From JBBECE01 sp040881985 (lineage in GTDB: Bacteria > Pseudomonadota > Alphaproteobacteria > Rhizobiales > Devosiaceae), in NCBI GenBank assembly GCA_040881985.1, contig JBBECE010000026.1:1-64000 (forward strand): 64,000 bases of DNA, in the 5' to 3' direction. Positions 1 to 7,999 of this stretch are shown piece by piece (the first letter of the stretch is position 1; each line of letters begins with the position of its first letter). The notes under the pieces were generated by a model. That model was not told the DNA's origin, searched no databases, and saw only the letters and a list, made by a program, of their open reading frames with translations. A program made the position numbers and the translations under genes.

Positions 1-10
1 CGTTTTTTGT

Positions 11-59
11 GCGGCTCATAACCTGAAGGTCACAGGTTCAAATCCTGTCCCCGCACCCA
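11..59 (+). tRNA. tRNA-fMet (CAT), 3' part, degenerate
   Basis: From about position 13 to the CCA at 57-59 the sequence matches the 3' half of an alphaproteobacterial initiator tRNA: anticodon loop CTCATAA, variable region, a perfect 5-bp T stem around TTCAAAT, and acceptor strand CCCCGCA. The part upstream does not fit. The 5' anticodon stem (TGCGG) pairs poorly with CCTGA, and where the D-arm end should be there is a T-rich run. The discriminator is C instead of the usual A. This is therefore probably a tRNA 3' fragment, such as an attachment-site remnant, rather than a working gene. The 5' side lies outside the window. Confidence 0.55.
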
Positions 60-119
60 ACATTCCCACACGACTTGGGCCCGCCCTTCGCGGGCCCAAG
101 TCGTTCGTGTGGGAATGTT
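59..119. repeat. long imperfect inverted repeat / hairpin
   Basis: Arms of 26 bases at 59-84 and 90-119 are reverse complements, except for a 4-base insertion (TTCG) in the right arm. The loop is about 5 bases. It directly follows the tRNA fragment. There is no T-tract, so it is not a typical intrinsic terminator. It could be a palindromic element or part of an integration scar. Confidence 0.75.
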
Positions 120-163
120 GTCCCCCGCTGGCGGGGGCCCAGTTCTTGCCGTGCGGCGCCGGC

Positions 164-829
164 TCAGGTCCTTGGGTGTGAATTTGTCCGCCGAGGAGCT
201 AAACCCCCCTTCGAAGTCGAGCGCCGCCGGCTTGCGGGCTTGTCTGCGTCGGCTTCAGGTGATCGCAACCCGGACATTGTGACCTTGACGATTCTAAGAA
301 CGGCGGCCCGGGACGGCAGGTTGCTCGCCGCCGCGAGGGCATGAAGGCAATAGCTGGCCAGCTCACCGGGCGCAACGTCCTTCCGGAAGTCGCCGGTTGC
401 GGCGCCGTCGGTTAGCAAGTCCCGGATCATCCCAAGAAGCTGCTGTTGTGCTCCCAGAACGTGCTCGTCTCGATGCACGAACGCCGAGAGTTCGGTGTCG
501 TGACGCCCGTGGTGCTCGTGCGAAATGAACGCGTAGGCCTCCAGAACAGCTTCGAGCCGCTGGCCGGCGTCGCCGGCCTGATCCCGGACCCGGGCGAGAT
601 ATTGGAGGTGGCTACGGACCTGACGGTCGTGCCAGGCAAACAGGATGGCCTCGACGGCGGGGAAGTACTTGTACAGCGTCGCTCGTCCGATGCCGGTCTC
701 CGCTGCGATCTGCGACATCGTCACCGACAGCGGACCGTGCTCGGCTGCCAGTGCCGCGGTCGCGTCAAGGATCGCGTTGCGCACGTCGCGGCGATGCGTC
801 TCAATCGTCTGGTTCCAGAGTTTTGGCAT
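164..829 (-). CDS. TetR/AcrR-family transcriptional regulator
   Basis: A 221-residue protein with an N-terminal helix-turn-helix of TetR type (about residues 35-57, with IAAETGIGRATLYKYF) and an all-helical C-terminal ligand domain ending in a basic tail. The frame stays open upstream to 931, but the ATG at 829 (MPKLWNQT) is where TetR proteins usually begin, and a longer form would read through the operators. It is divergent from the small membrane-protein genes at 948-1690, with two palindromes between them. It most likely represses itself and that pair. The ligand cannot be told from sequence. Confidence 0.88.
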   Translation of the reverse strand: MPKLWNQTIETHRRDVRNAILDATAALAAEHGPLSVTMSQIAAETGIGRATLYKYFPAVEAILFAWHDRQVRSHLQYLARVRDQAGDAGQRLEAVLEAYAFISHEHHGRHDTELSAFVHRDEHVLGAQQQLLGMIRDLLTDGAATGDFRKDVAPGELASYCLHALAAASNLPSRAAVLRIVKVTMSGLRSPEADADKPASRRRSTSKGGLAPRRTNSHPRT

Positions 830-857
830 GGGGCGATCATACGTGAGGACGGCGTCT

Positions 858-890
858 ATACAAAATGTATTTGACATATACATAGTGTAT
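858..890. promoter_or_regulatory. tandem operator ATACA-N3-TGTAT between divergent genes
   Basis: Two identical 13-bp palindromes of form ATACA-N3-TGTAT lie at 858-870 and 878-890, 20 bp apart, which is close to two helical turns. A TTGACA at 871-876 sits between them on the plus strand and can serve as the -35 of the 948 gene. The spacing and symmetry fit two cooperatively bound TetR dimers. The assignment to the adjacent TetR protein is inferred from position. Confidence 0.75.
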
Positions 891-947
891 CGTAACCTTC
901 CGCCGTCACCAGAACCTTGACCGCCGTGCACGACCGGGGAGAAGCAA

Positions 948-1166
948 GTGACCGACCGGCCTCCTTACGGCGGCGCGCCACGCTGGGTGAAAGTGTTCGG
1001 GATTGTCGTCGGCGTCCTGGTCCTGCTGGCGGTGGTCGTGATCGCGGCCGGGATCGCCGGTCCCCACGGCCCGGGTCGCCACATCCCGTCGGCGGACGCC
1101 GATCGTGGCGCGCTGCCCGTCGGCGATTCGGAAAATTCCGCGGCGCCCGCGGGCGTCAGCCGATGA
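948..1166 (+). CDS. small single-span membrane protein
   Basis: A 72-residue protein with a GTG start preceded by a purine-rich ribosome site (GGGGAGAAG at 935-943). Residues about 14-37 form one strong hydrophobic helix (VFGIVVGVLVLLAVVVIAAG), followed by a hydrophilic tail rich in Gly, Pro and Asp. Its stop overlaps the start of the next gene (ATGA at 1163-1166), so the two are probably co-translated. No domain family was recognised. It may be an accessory subunit of the four-helix protein downstream. Confidence 0.65.
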   Translation: MTDRPPYGGAPRWVKVFGIVVGVLVLLAVVVIAAGIAGPHGPGRHIPSADADRGALPVGDSENSAAPAGVSR

Positions 1167-1690
1167 CCTTGACGCCCTTTCTCCGAAAGTTCTGGCTCAC
1201 CCTCCACGTCGCCTTGTCGGTTGGTTTTCTTGGAGCGGTTGCGGCCTTTTTGGCTCTTGGCGTCAACGGTTTGATCAGTCAGGAACCGCAGACGGTGCGC
1301 GGCGTCTATCTCGCGATGGAGTTGATCACCTGGTCCATCATCGTCCCGTTGAGCTTCGCGTCGCTGGTAACCGGGCTTGTCTCGTCACTGGGGACCGTGT
1401 GGGGGTTGTTCCGGCACTATTGGGTCTTGTTGAAACTCCTCCTGACCGTCCTTGTTGCCATCGTCTTGCTACTGCAAGCGCAGTCTATCGGCTACTTGGC
1501 GAGCGTGGTGGACGAGAGGGTGCTTTCAGGCGCTGATCACTACGCGCTGAGAATCTCCCTGGTTGTCCACGCCGCTGGAGGGCTTTTAGTGTTGCTGGTG
1601 ATCACGACGCTGTCCGTATACAAGCCGCAGGGCCTGACCCGTTATGGGTGGCGCACGCTGCGGGAGCAGGGTACGAAGCCGCGGGCGTAA
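1163..1690 (+). CDS. integral membrane protein, DUF2269-like
   Basis: A 175-residue protein with about four membrane helices, opening with LRKFWLTLHVALSVGFLGAVAAF. Small four-helix proteins of this look occur beside TetR regulators in rhizobia and actinobacteria. The function is unknown. The start ATG overlaps the stop of the 948 gene, and both lie under the double TetR operator at 858-890, so a small inducible two-protein membrane module is inferred. The base composition looks somewhat lower in GC than that of nearby genes, which may point to transfer. Confidence 0.7.
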   Translation: MTLTPFLRKFWLTLHVALSVGFLGAVAAFLALGVNGLISQEPQTVRGVYLAMELITWSIIVPLSFASLVTGLVSSLGTVWGLFRHYWVLLKLLLTVLVAIVLLLQAQSIGYLASVVDERVLSGADHYALRISLVVHAAGGLLVLLVITTLSVYKPQGLTRYGWRTLREQGTKPRA

Positions 1691-1745
1691 TTCCGCCGAG
1701 CTTGCTAGAGGTTTGGAAGTTCGGACTGGAACCTCGACCCGAGTC

Positions 1746-3020
1746 CTACGCCGCCCGCCGCCTCCGCCGTCCCCGCGATTGGGGACGCGGCGCCCGGGCC
1801 GCGCTGTGCGGCCTTCCGTGGCCGTGCGCCTGTTGCGGCTTGTTGCCGTGATGGTGGGCGCGACGCGGCTCGGTCGAAGCAGGGCCTGACGGCGCGTGGC
1901 CGATGACGTTGAGATTGCGCCGGATCAGCCGTTCGATGTCGCTGAGAAATTCGCGTTCGGCGGGATCGCAAAGCGAAATCGCAATGCCCCCGGCGCCGGC
2001 CCGCGCGGTCCGCCCGATACGATGGACATAGGCTTCGGGCTCGTTCGGCAATTCGAAATTGATCACATGGGTGACGCTATCGACGTCGATGCCGCGGGCG
2101 ACGATGTCGGTGGCGACCAGCACCCTCACTTTGCCGGCGCGGAAGTCGGCGAGCGCGCGCTGGCGGGCGCTTTGCGCCTTGTTGCCGTGGATCGCGGCAA
2201 TCTCGATGCCGAGCCTGGCGAGCTGTTCGGCGACGCGGTTGGCGCGGTGCTTGGTGCGGGTGAAGACGAGAACGCGCGACAGCGCCGGATCGGCGAGCAG
2301 TTTGCCGAGCAGCGGAATCTTGCCGGAGGCGGGGACGAAATAGACGCCCTGCTCGAGGGCCTCGATCGGGGTCGCCTGCGGGGTGACCTCGACGCGCACC
2401 GGACGCGCGAGTATCTCGGCCGAAAGCCGGGTGATCTCCTGCGGCATCGTCGCCGAGAACATCAGCGACTGGCGCCGGCGCGGCACCGCCGCGATGATCT
2501 TCCTGACGTCGCGGATGAAGCCCATGTCGAGCATCCGGTCGGCCTCGTCGAGAACGAGGAACTCGACCGAGCCCAGATCGATGCGCCGCTGGTTCATCAG
2601 GTCGAGGAGGCGGCCGGGGGTCGCCACGAGTATGTCGATGCCGCGATTGATCGCGTCGACCTGCGGGCGCTGGCTCACGCCGCCATAGATGACGGCGTGG
2701 CGGAGGTTGAGTTCACGCCCGTAGGCGCGAAAGTCCTCGTAGATCTGGATCGCGAGTTCGCGCGAGGGCGCGAGAATGAGCGCTCGCGGCGCGCGCGAAC
2801 CATTGGCGCGCGGGGCGTTGGCGAGCCTGTGCAGGATCGGCAGCGCGAACGCCGCGGTCTTGCCGGTCCCGGTCTGGGCGATGCCCAGCACGTCGTGGCC
2901 GGCCATGAGCTCGGGGATGGCCCGCGCCTGGATCGGCGTCGGGACGATATGGTTTCTGGCATGCAAGGCACGCTGGATCGGATCGGCGAGGCCGAGTTCC
3001 GAGAATTCTGAATGGTTCAC
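1746..3020 (-). CDS. DEAD-box ATP-dependent RNA helicase (RhlE type)
   Basis: 424 residues. Visible in order are the Q motif (PTPIQ, about 27-31), motif I AQTGTGKT (48-55), motif Ia PSRELA, motif II DEAD in VLDEADRMLDMGF, motif III SAT, motif V ARGIDV and motif VI HRIGRTARAG. The C-terminus is a short basic His/Arg tail, typical of the RhlE subgroup, which unwinds RNA during ribosome assembly and mRNA turnover in the cytoplasm. The 5' leader of about 200 bases (3021-3240) has no gene. Long leaders are common in cold-induced helicases, but no known element was identified in it. Confidence 0.93.
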   Translation of the reverse strand: MNHSEFSELGLADPIQRALHARNHIVPTPIQARAIPELMAGHDVLGIAQTGTGKTAAFALPILHRLANAPRANGSRAPRALILAPSRELAIQIYEDFRAYGRELNLRHAVIYGGVSQRPQVDAINRGIDILVATPGRLLDLMNQRRIDLGSVEFLVLDEADRMLDMGFIRDVRKIIAAVPRRRQSLMFSATMPQEITRLSAEILARPVRVEVTPQATPIEALEQGVYFVPASGKIPLLGKLLADPALSRVLVFTRTKHRANRVAEQLARLGIEIAAIHGNKAQSARQRALADFRAGKVRVLVATDIVARGIDVDSVTHVINFELPNEPEAYVHRIGRTARAGAGGIAISLCDPAEREFLSDIERLIRRNLNVIGHAPSGPASTEPRRAHHHGNKPQQAHGHGRPHSAARAPRPQSRGRRRRRAA

Positions 3021-3239
3021 GTAATTTCCTTTGCGCCCGGCGCGCGCGTTTCATCGCGGCGAGCCGTGGCGTTTGCCCGTTTGCCGGGCGCGGCCGGTCG
3101 GGGAGTTTTGTTGATTGTACCCGGGAGATGGGCGCCGATTGCCGGCGCTTCGCGCTTTCGCGAGACAATGTGTGGCCCGCATATGGGGGCGCGGGCCCGA
3201 AATGTCAAGCAAAACGCCGATTTGCCGCCAGATGCGGTA

Positions 3240-3273
3240 AACAAAAGGGCCGCCCTAAAAAATCCGGGGCGGC
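3240..3273 (-). terminator. intrinsic terminator of the 3306-4727 gene
   Basis: Read on the minus strand, a 7-bp GC stem (GCCGCCC/GGGCGGC at 3249-3255 and 3267-3273) with an A/T-rich loop is followed by CCTTTTGTTT. It lies about 30 bases past the stop codon. Confidence 0.75.
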
Positions 3274-3305
3274 TCGGGAGAGGCGTGCGTGGCGCGGCGG
3301 GCCCT

Positions 3306-4727
3306 CTAGTTGAAGCCGGTTTGGGTGATCTGGTAATTGCCGCTGGTGTCCGCCTCGATGATGATCGTGCCCTCCCAGCCCGTGCCGTATATGGCCCGCT
3401 CGACAATGACCGTTTGATAGTCGGTCTCCTGCGCCGACGCCGCCGGAAAGGCGCCGGGGCTTGTGCGCGCATCGCTGACGATGCCCGGAGGGTCCTGCAG
3501 AATCGCAATGGTGCCCAGCCGTGGATGCCCGTGATCCCATGCTGTGGCCGGTCCCCGCTCCTGCGAATCGCCCATCGAAATCACCGCAACCCTCGGCGTC
3601 ATGATGCCCATCAACGCGTCCGAGGTATCGTCGTCGGCGCCATGATGGCTGACATGGTAGATATCGACGTCGAAGACGCCCAGATTGTCGGCATATTGTT
3701 CGCGCAGGTCTCCTTCGCCCTGATCCTGCAAATCCCCGGTGAACAGGAATGAGGCCTGACCGAAATCCACCCGCACGATGACGCTGTGATTGTTGGGGCT
3801 GGTGTATTGCGTCGAAGTTGAAACCTGCTCGTTCACGCCACCCCAGAACGCGGTGATCACCGGATCGACTGTCGGACAAATGATTGGATCTATGGCGGCG
3901 TTCGTCACCCCGGTTGCGACGACCTGGCGGGCCAGTTCGATCGCGGAATAGGCCGCCCCGTTGGCCCGGGCGCGATCGCGGAATAATGTCTGCGCCTTCA
4001 GCGTGCCGCTGTCTCCGGTCTGGCCGTTGTCCACCACGCTCAGGATGTCGAACGGTCCTTCGCCAGTTTCATCGAGCAGCAGGCCGGCGCCTTTGACGTG
4101 GTCGGCGTGGGGATGGGTGAGGAACACGACATCGATGGTGTCGTTGAGGTGAGGCCGGGCAGCGAAAAACTCCGTGAGATAGTCGATGAACAATTGGGCG
4201 CCGTCGGTATCTCCCTGGTACTGGCCACCCACATCGATGACAGCCACCTGGCAGGGAAATTCGAGAATTGTCGCATCGCCCTGTCCGACATTGACGAAGT
4301 GCGCCCGCATTCTGGCGAGCGGGCCGGAATGTGCTACCGACAGCGGTGGCGGGGCGGGCAAGGCGATCGCCGCGCCGAGGGCGCCCCGCGCTGGGGCGAA
4401 TGCGCGGCGCAGGGGTATGCCGGGCAGGGCCCGGCCAGAGATGCTTTCGGAGGGCATGGACAGGGTGGACAGGCTGGCGTGAAAAGCCTCCTGCGGCAGA
4501 GCAAGCAGGGCCGCCGGGACGGCGATGCCGGCATTGGGGCGGCCGATCAAGTAGGGCAGGCCCGCATCGTCGGGCGATCGCGGCATGTAGCCCGGGCCGA
4601 AAATTTCCTCGCCATTCTCGTCGACATGCAGGAACGAAATCTCCGAATCGTCCGCAGCCGGTTGGGCATATGCGCTTGCGTTCACGGACCATAGGCCGAA
4701 GGCAAGCAATAATGATGGGCGGATCAT
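3306..4727 (-). CDS. secreted metallo-beta-lactamase-fold protein (ComEC-like domain)
   Basis: 473 residues with an N-terminal signal peptide (cleavage likely after ASAYAQ). A region of about 120 residues of low complexity comes next, then a metallo-beta-lactamase domain: FVNVGQGDATIL, the metal motif THPHADHVKG, TGDLQDQGEGDL and HVSHHGADDDTS. The GQGD...HPHxDH pattern is that of the hydrolase domain of ComEC and related exported phosphodiesterases, but there are no ComEC membrane helices here. It is probably a periplasmic or extracellular nuclease or phosphodiesterase. The substrate is unknown. It appears monocistronic, with its own terminator. Confidence 0.8.
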   Translation of the reverse strand: MIRPSLLLAFGLWSVNASAYAQPAADDSEISFLHVDENGEEIFGPGYMPRSPDDAGLPYLIGRPNAGIAVPAALLALPQEAFHASLSTLSMPSESISGRALPGIPLRRAFAPARGALGAAIALPAPPPLSVAHSGPLARMRAHFVNVGQGDATILEFPCQVAVIDVGGQYQGDTDGAQLFIDYLTEFFAARPHLNDTIDVVFLTHPHADHVKGAGLLLDETGEGPFDILSVVDNGQTGDSGTLKAQTLFRDRARANGAAYSAIELARQVVATGVTNAAIDPIICPTVDPVITAFWGGVNEQVSTSTQYTSPNNHSVIVRVDFGQASFLFTGDLQDQGEGDLREQYADNLGVFDVDIYHVSHHGADDDTSDALMGIMTPRVAVISMGDSQERGPATAWDHGHPRLGTIAILQDPPGIVSDARTSPGAFPAASAQETDYQTVIVERAIYGTGWEGTIIIEADTSGNYQITQTGFN

Positions 4728-4902
4728 TCCAAACTCCTCCCTTGCCAGTATGGCGCCAGCCTATCGGATGTGCTTGTCCGGTTTGTGACCGGGGTGCGGG
4801 GAGCCGATGCGCGCTTGTCCGTCACCACCCATTCGGGCACGCCGCAACTCGCCAGGCCGGTCATGCGCATTTGTGCCGATGGGCCGGGCACCGGCCCAGG
4901 CA

Positions 4903-4932
4903 AAAGGGCCCCCCCAAAATTGGGGCGGCCCT
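4903..4932 (-). terminator. intrinsic terminator of the 24-codon mini-gene
   Basis: On the minus strand a stem of about 12 bp (AAGGGCC-GCCCC against GGGGG-GGCCCTT) around an AATTTT loop is followed by TTTTG. It lies about 55 bases after the stop of the small ORF at 4987. Confidence 0.7.
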
Positions 4933-4986
4933 TCATGAGTTTCCGTTCGTCCCCGGGTCGGGAACGAGGTTCCGCGGGAGGCGTCG

Positions 4987-5061
4987 TCAGGACGAAGGCT
5001 GCTCCATCACCGGCGACATCACTCCAAAGCCCAGGGACATCCGAGAAGTCTCACTTGACAT
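4987..5061 (-). CDS. putative 24-residue small protein
   Basis: An ATG is preceded by a near-perfect ribosome site (AAAGGAGGTGG) 5-6 bases upstream. The ORF runs 24 codons (begins MSSETSRMSL, ends MEQPSS) to TGA. A promoter candidate (TTGCGC-N16-TATGAT) lies about 35 bases upstream and an intrinsic terminator lies downstream, so the whole unit is a transcript of about 190 bases of its own. The peptide is Ser/Met-rich with no membrane helix. The family is not recognised. It could be a true small protein, a leader peptide, or a dual-function small RNA. Confidence 0.5.
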   Translation of the reverse strand: MSSETSRMSLGFGVMSPVMEQPSS

Positions 5062-5096
5062 TGGACCACCTCCTTTCGTTCGGTTGCGTTGGGTAA

Positions 5097-5124
5097 ATCA
5101 TACCCAACAGCGGGCCCGGCGCAA
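5097..5124 (-). promoter_or_regulatory. promoter of the mini-gene, -10 inside a hairpin
   Basis: On the minus strand, -35 TTGCGC (5119-5124) and -10 TATGAT (5097-5102) are 16 bases apart. The -10 lies in the loop region of an inverted repeat, GTTGGGT/ACCCAAC. Transcription would start near 5090, about 30 bases before the ATG. Confidence 0.5.
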
Positions 5125-5258
5125 GACCTTCGTAAAGGCTGGAAATCCGGGCTTTATGGCACTTCAGCGCACCGAACGATGGCCGCCGGAGAGGCAGGGG
5201 ATGCAGGCGGGCGCCGCCCGCGCTTGTCTGCAAGTCGCTTTTGCCGGCCGGTGAGGGC

Positions 5259-5573
5259 CTAGCGCGCCAGCACGTCGGCCCAGTCCTTGTGGCGGCGGAA
5301 TTCCGCCTCGACATAGGCGCAGGCGGGGATGATTTTCAGGCCCTTGGCCCGCGCGTCGGCGATCGCGCGGAGCATCATTCGCATCGCCATGCCGCCACCG
5401 CGACGGGCGGGCGGGGTGAAGGTGTGGTCGATCGAGATGACATTGGGGCCGGCCCAGCGCCAGGTCATTTCGGCCTCGCTGCCATCGGCGAGGCGAATGA
5501 CATAGCGGCCATCGCCGCCGCCGAAATCCTCCTCCTCGATGGGAGGTTCGTCCGCCTCGGGCGCGGCGGTCAA
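5259..5573 (-). CDS. GNAT-family N-acetyltransferase, YidJ/NATD1-like
   Basis: 104 residues, the usual length of the small COG2388-type acetyltransferases. It shows YVIRLADGSEAEMTWRW, the core IDHTFTPPARRGGGMAMRMM (the acetyl-CoA loop is RRGGGMA), and the C-terminal IIPACAYVEAEFRRHKDWADVL typical of the family. The start is inferred to be TTG at 5571-5573, which overlaps the stop of the upstream TPR gene as TTGA (5570-5573). The frame is open further upstream, but that part is only a shadow of the TPR gene. The substrate is unknown. Confidence 0.82.
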   Translation of the reverse strand: MTAAPEADEPPIEEEDFGGGDGRYVIRLADGSEAEMTWRWAGPNVISIDHTFTPPARRGGGMAMRMMLRAIADARAKGLKIIPACAYVEAEFRRHKDWADVLAR

Positions 5574-6166
5574 ATCGCGACCTCGGGCTCGAGCAGTTCG
5601 GGGAAATAGCGCCGCTCGTTGAGGAACGGGTGAATTTGCAGCCCGCGCAGCACCATGCCGAGGGCCGCCGGGCGGTTGTCGAGCTGCAGATAGATGGCGG
5701 CGGCGCCGGAAAGCGCCCCGAAGTGCCGCGGCTCGCGGGCGAGGGTCTCCTCGACGTCGGCGAGCGAGGCCTCGAAATTGTGAAGGATATAGTGGATCGT
5801 CGCCCGCTGGTTCCAGCCCTCGGCATAGTCGGGCCAGCGCACGACCATCGCATCGAGGAGCTCGATGCAATGGTGGTAGTCACCCCCGGCGCGCACCGCC
5901 AGGACCTGGATCATCGCCGCGGCGAGTTCGGGATCGTCGGGATGGGTCCAGACGTACCAGATTTCGGCGGTGACCATTTCCGCCGAGAGCGGATCGGGAG
6001 CGGCTTTCAGCACCTCGAAGAAATATTCGAGCGCCTCGGTGTCCATATAGGCCTGGGCCGACGCCGGCGCGGGAACCAGAGCCAGCGCAAGGCCAAGCCC
6101 GGCAGCCGCGACAAGCCGCGCCGAGAAGCCCGAAAAACCGGGAATGCTCGTAATCATGGCGCCCAT
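5570..6166 (-). CDS. secreted TPR-repeat protein
   Basis: 198 residues from the ATG at 6166, which has AGGGGCGG upstream. ATGs at 6184 and 6157 are alternatives. A signal peptide (hydrophobic ARLVAAAGLGLALALVPAPASA) is followed by helical repeats of TPR type (EGWNQRATIHYILHNFEASLADVEETLAREPRHFGALSGAAAIYLQL). It is likely periplasmic and binds other proteins. It is translationally coupled to the GNAT gene through a TTGA overlap. Similar short TPR proteins are common in rhizobia, but no specific function is known. Confidence 0.8.
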   Translation of the reverse strand: MGAMITSIPGFSGFSARLVAAAGLGLALALVPAPASAQAYMDTEALEYFFEVLKAAPDPLSAEMVTAEIWYVWTHPDDPELAAAMIQVLAVRAGGDYHHCIELLDAMVVRWPDYAEGWNQRATIHYILHNFEASLADVEETLAREPRHFGALSGAAAIYLQLDNRPAALGMVLRGLQIHPFLNERRYFPELLEPEVAI

Positions 6167-6227
6167 AATGACCGCCCCTGCCATCGGGCGGCAAGCCAAT
6201 TCATCGCGATCCGGCGCCGGGGCGCTT

Positions 6228-7145
6228 TCAGGGGCGCTGGACCCCGCAGGCCCCGACCGAGATCGCATAGACCGCCTGCGTCGCGGTGATGAACAGGCGG
6301 TTGCGGCGCGGGCCGCCGAAGGTGACGTTCGAGACCTTTTGCGGGGTCCGGATCTTGCCCAGCAATTCCCCCTCGGGCGAATAACAATGCACCCCGTCCC
6401 CGGCGCTCGTCCAGAGATTGCCTTCGGCATCGAGGCGGAAGCCGTCGGGGATGCCCGGGGAGACCTCGGCGAAAACCTTGCCCCCGGTCAGCGTGCCGTC
6501 GCGCTTCACCCTGAAGGCCCGGATATGGTGCGGCCCGTCCGGGTCGTGGCTCAGCCCCGAATCGGCGACATAGAGCAGTTTCTCGCCGGGCGAAAAGCAA
6601 AGCCCGTTGGGCTTGTCGAAATCGTCGGCGACCACCGTCAGCGCCCCGCTCGCGGGATCGAGCCGGAAGACGAAACAGCCCTTCTGCTCGCGCTCGGACT
6701 TGTAGCCCTCATAGTCGGAAATGATTCCGTAGTCGGGATCGGTGAACCAGATCGTGCCGTCGGATTTGACCACCACGTCATTTGGGGAATTGAGTTTTCC
6801 GCCCCGGTGGCGGTCGGCGAGCACGGTGATTTGACCGTCGGGCTCGGTGCGCAGCACCGCTCGCGCTCCGTGCGAGCAGGAGATCAGCCGCCCCTGCAGA
6901 TCGCGGGTATTGCCGTTGACATAGTTGGACGGCGTCCGGAACACCGAAACCCCGAGATCGGGCACCCAGCGCAGCATCCGGTTGTTGGGAATGTCCGACC
7001 AGAGGAGAAAGCCCCCGTCGTTGAACCAGACCGGTCCTTCGGCCCAGCGGCAGCCCTGATAGATCGGCTCAAGCTCGGCGATCGGCACGCTCAGCGCGAA
7101 AAACCGCTTGTCGAAATATTCGAATGCTTCGCCGACCAGCGCCAT
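6228..7145 (-). CDS. SMP-30/gluconolactonase/LRE-family protein
   Basis: 305 residues. The start ATG at 7145 has a strong GGGAGGGGG ribosome site. It is a six-bladed propeller of the SMP-30 family: WAEGPVW near the N-terminus supplies the metal-binding Glu, and NSPNDVVVKSDGTIWFTDPDYG, DDFDKPNGLCFSPGEKLLYVADS and GIPDGFRLDAEGNLWTS supply the Asn and Asp ligands. It would hydrolyse a sugar lactone in the cytoplasm. It lies between a TPR gene and a divergent SDR gene, and with that dehydrogenase it could act in a sugar oxidation route. The substrate is not predictable. Confidence 0.9.
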   Translation of the reverse strand: MALVGEAFEYFDKRFFALSVPIAELEPIYQGCRWAEGPVWFNDGGFLLWSDIPNNRMLRWVPDLGVSVFRTPSNYVNGNTRDLQGRLISCSHGARAVLRTEPDGQITVLADRHRGGKLNSPNDVVVKSDGTIWFTDPDYGIISDYEGYKSEREQKGCFVFRLDPASGALTVVADDFDKPNGLCFSPGEKLLYVADSGLSHDPDGPHHIRAFRVKRDGTLTGGKVFAEVSPGIPDGFRLDAEGNLWTSAGDGVHCYSPEGELLGKIRTPQKVSNVTFGGPRRNRLFITATQAVYAISVGACGVQRP

Positions 7146-7250
7146 TCCCCCTCCCGATCCCGGACCATTCAAACAGGTCGGGCGGGGGCGGGCAAGGCGC
7201 CGGTGGCGCCGCTTCGGCGGCTCCGCTAGGCTCGCCCTCAAGGGGGCGAA

Positions 7251-7997
<747 letters not shown>

Positions 7998-7999
7998 GG

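Noticed and set aside
3021..3239. A gene in the gap upstream of the DEAD-box helicase
   Set aside because: The open frames here have no ribosome site and are Arg/Pro-rich shadow-like sequence. It is treated as a leader.
5570..5870. Possible frameshift joining the TPR and GNAT genes
   Set aside because: Both genes are complete families of normal length, and the junction is a clean TTGA stop/start overlap, not a break.
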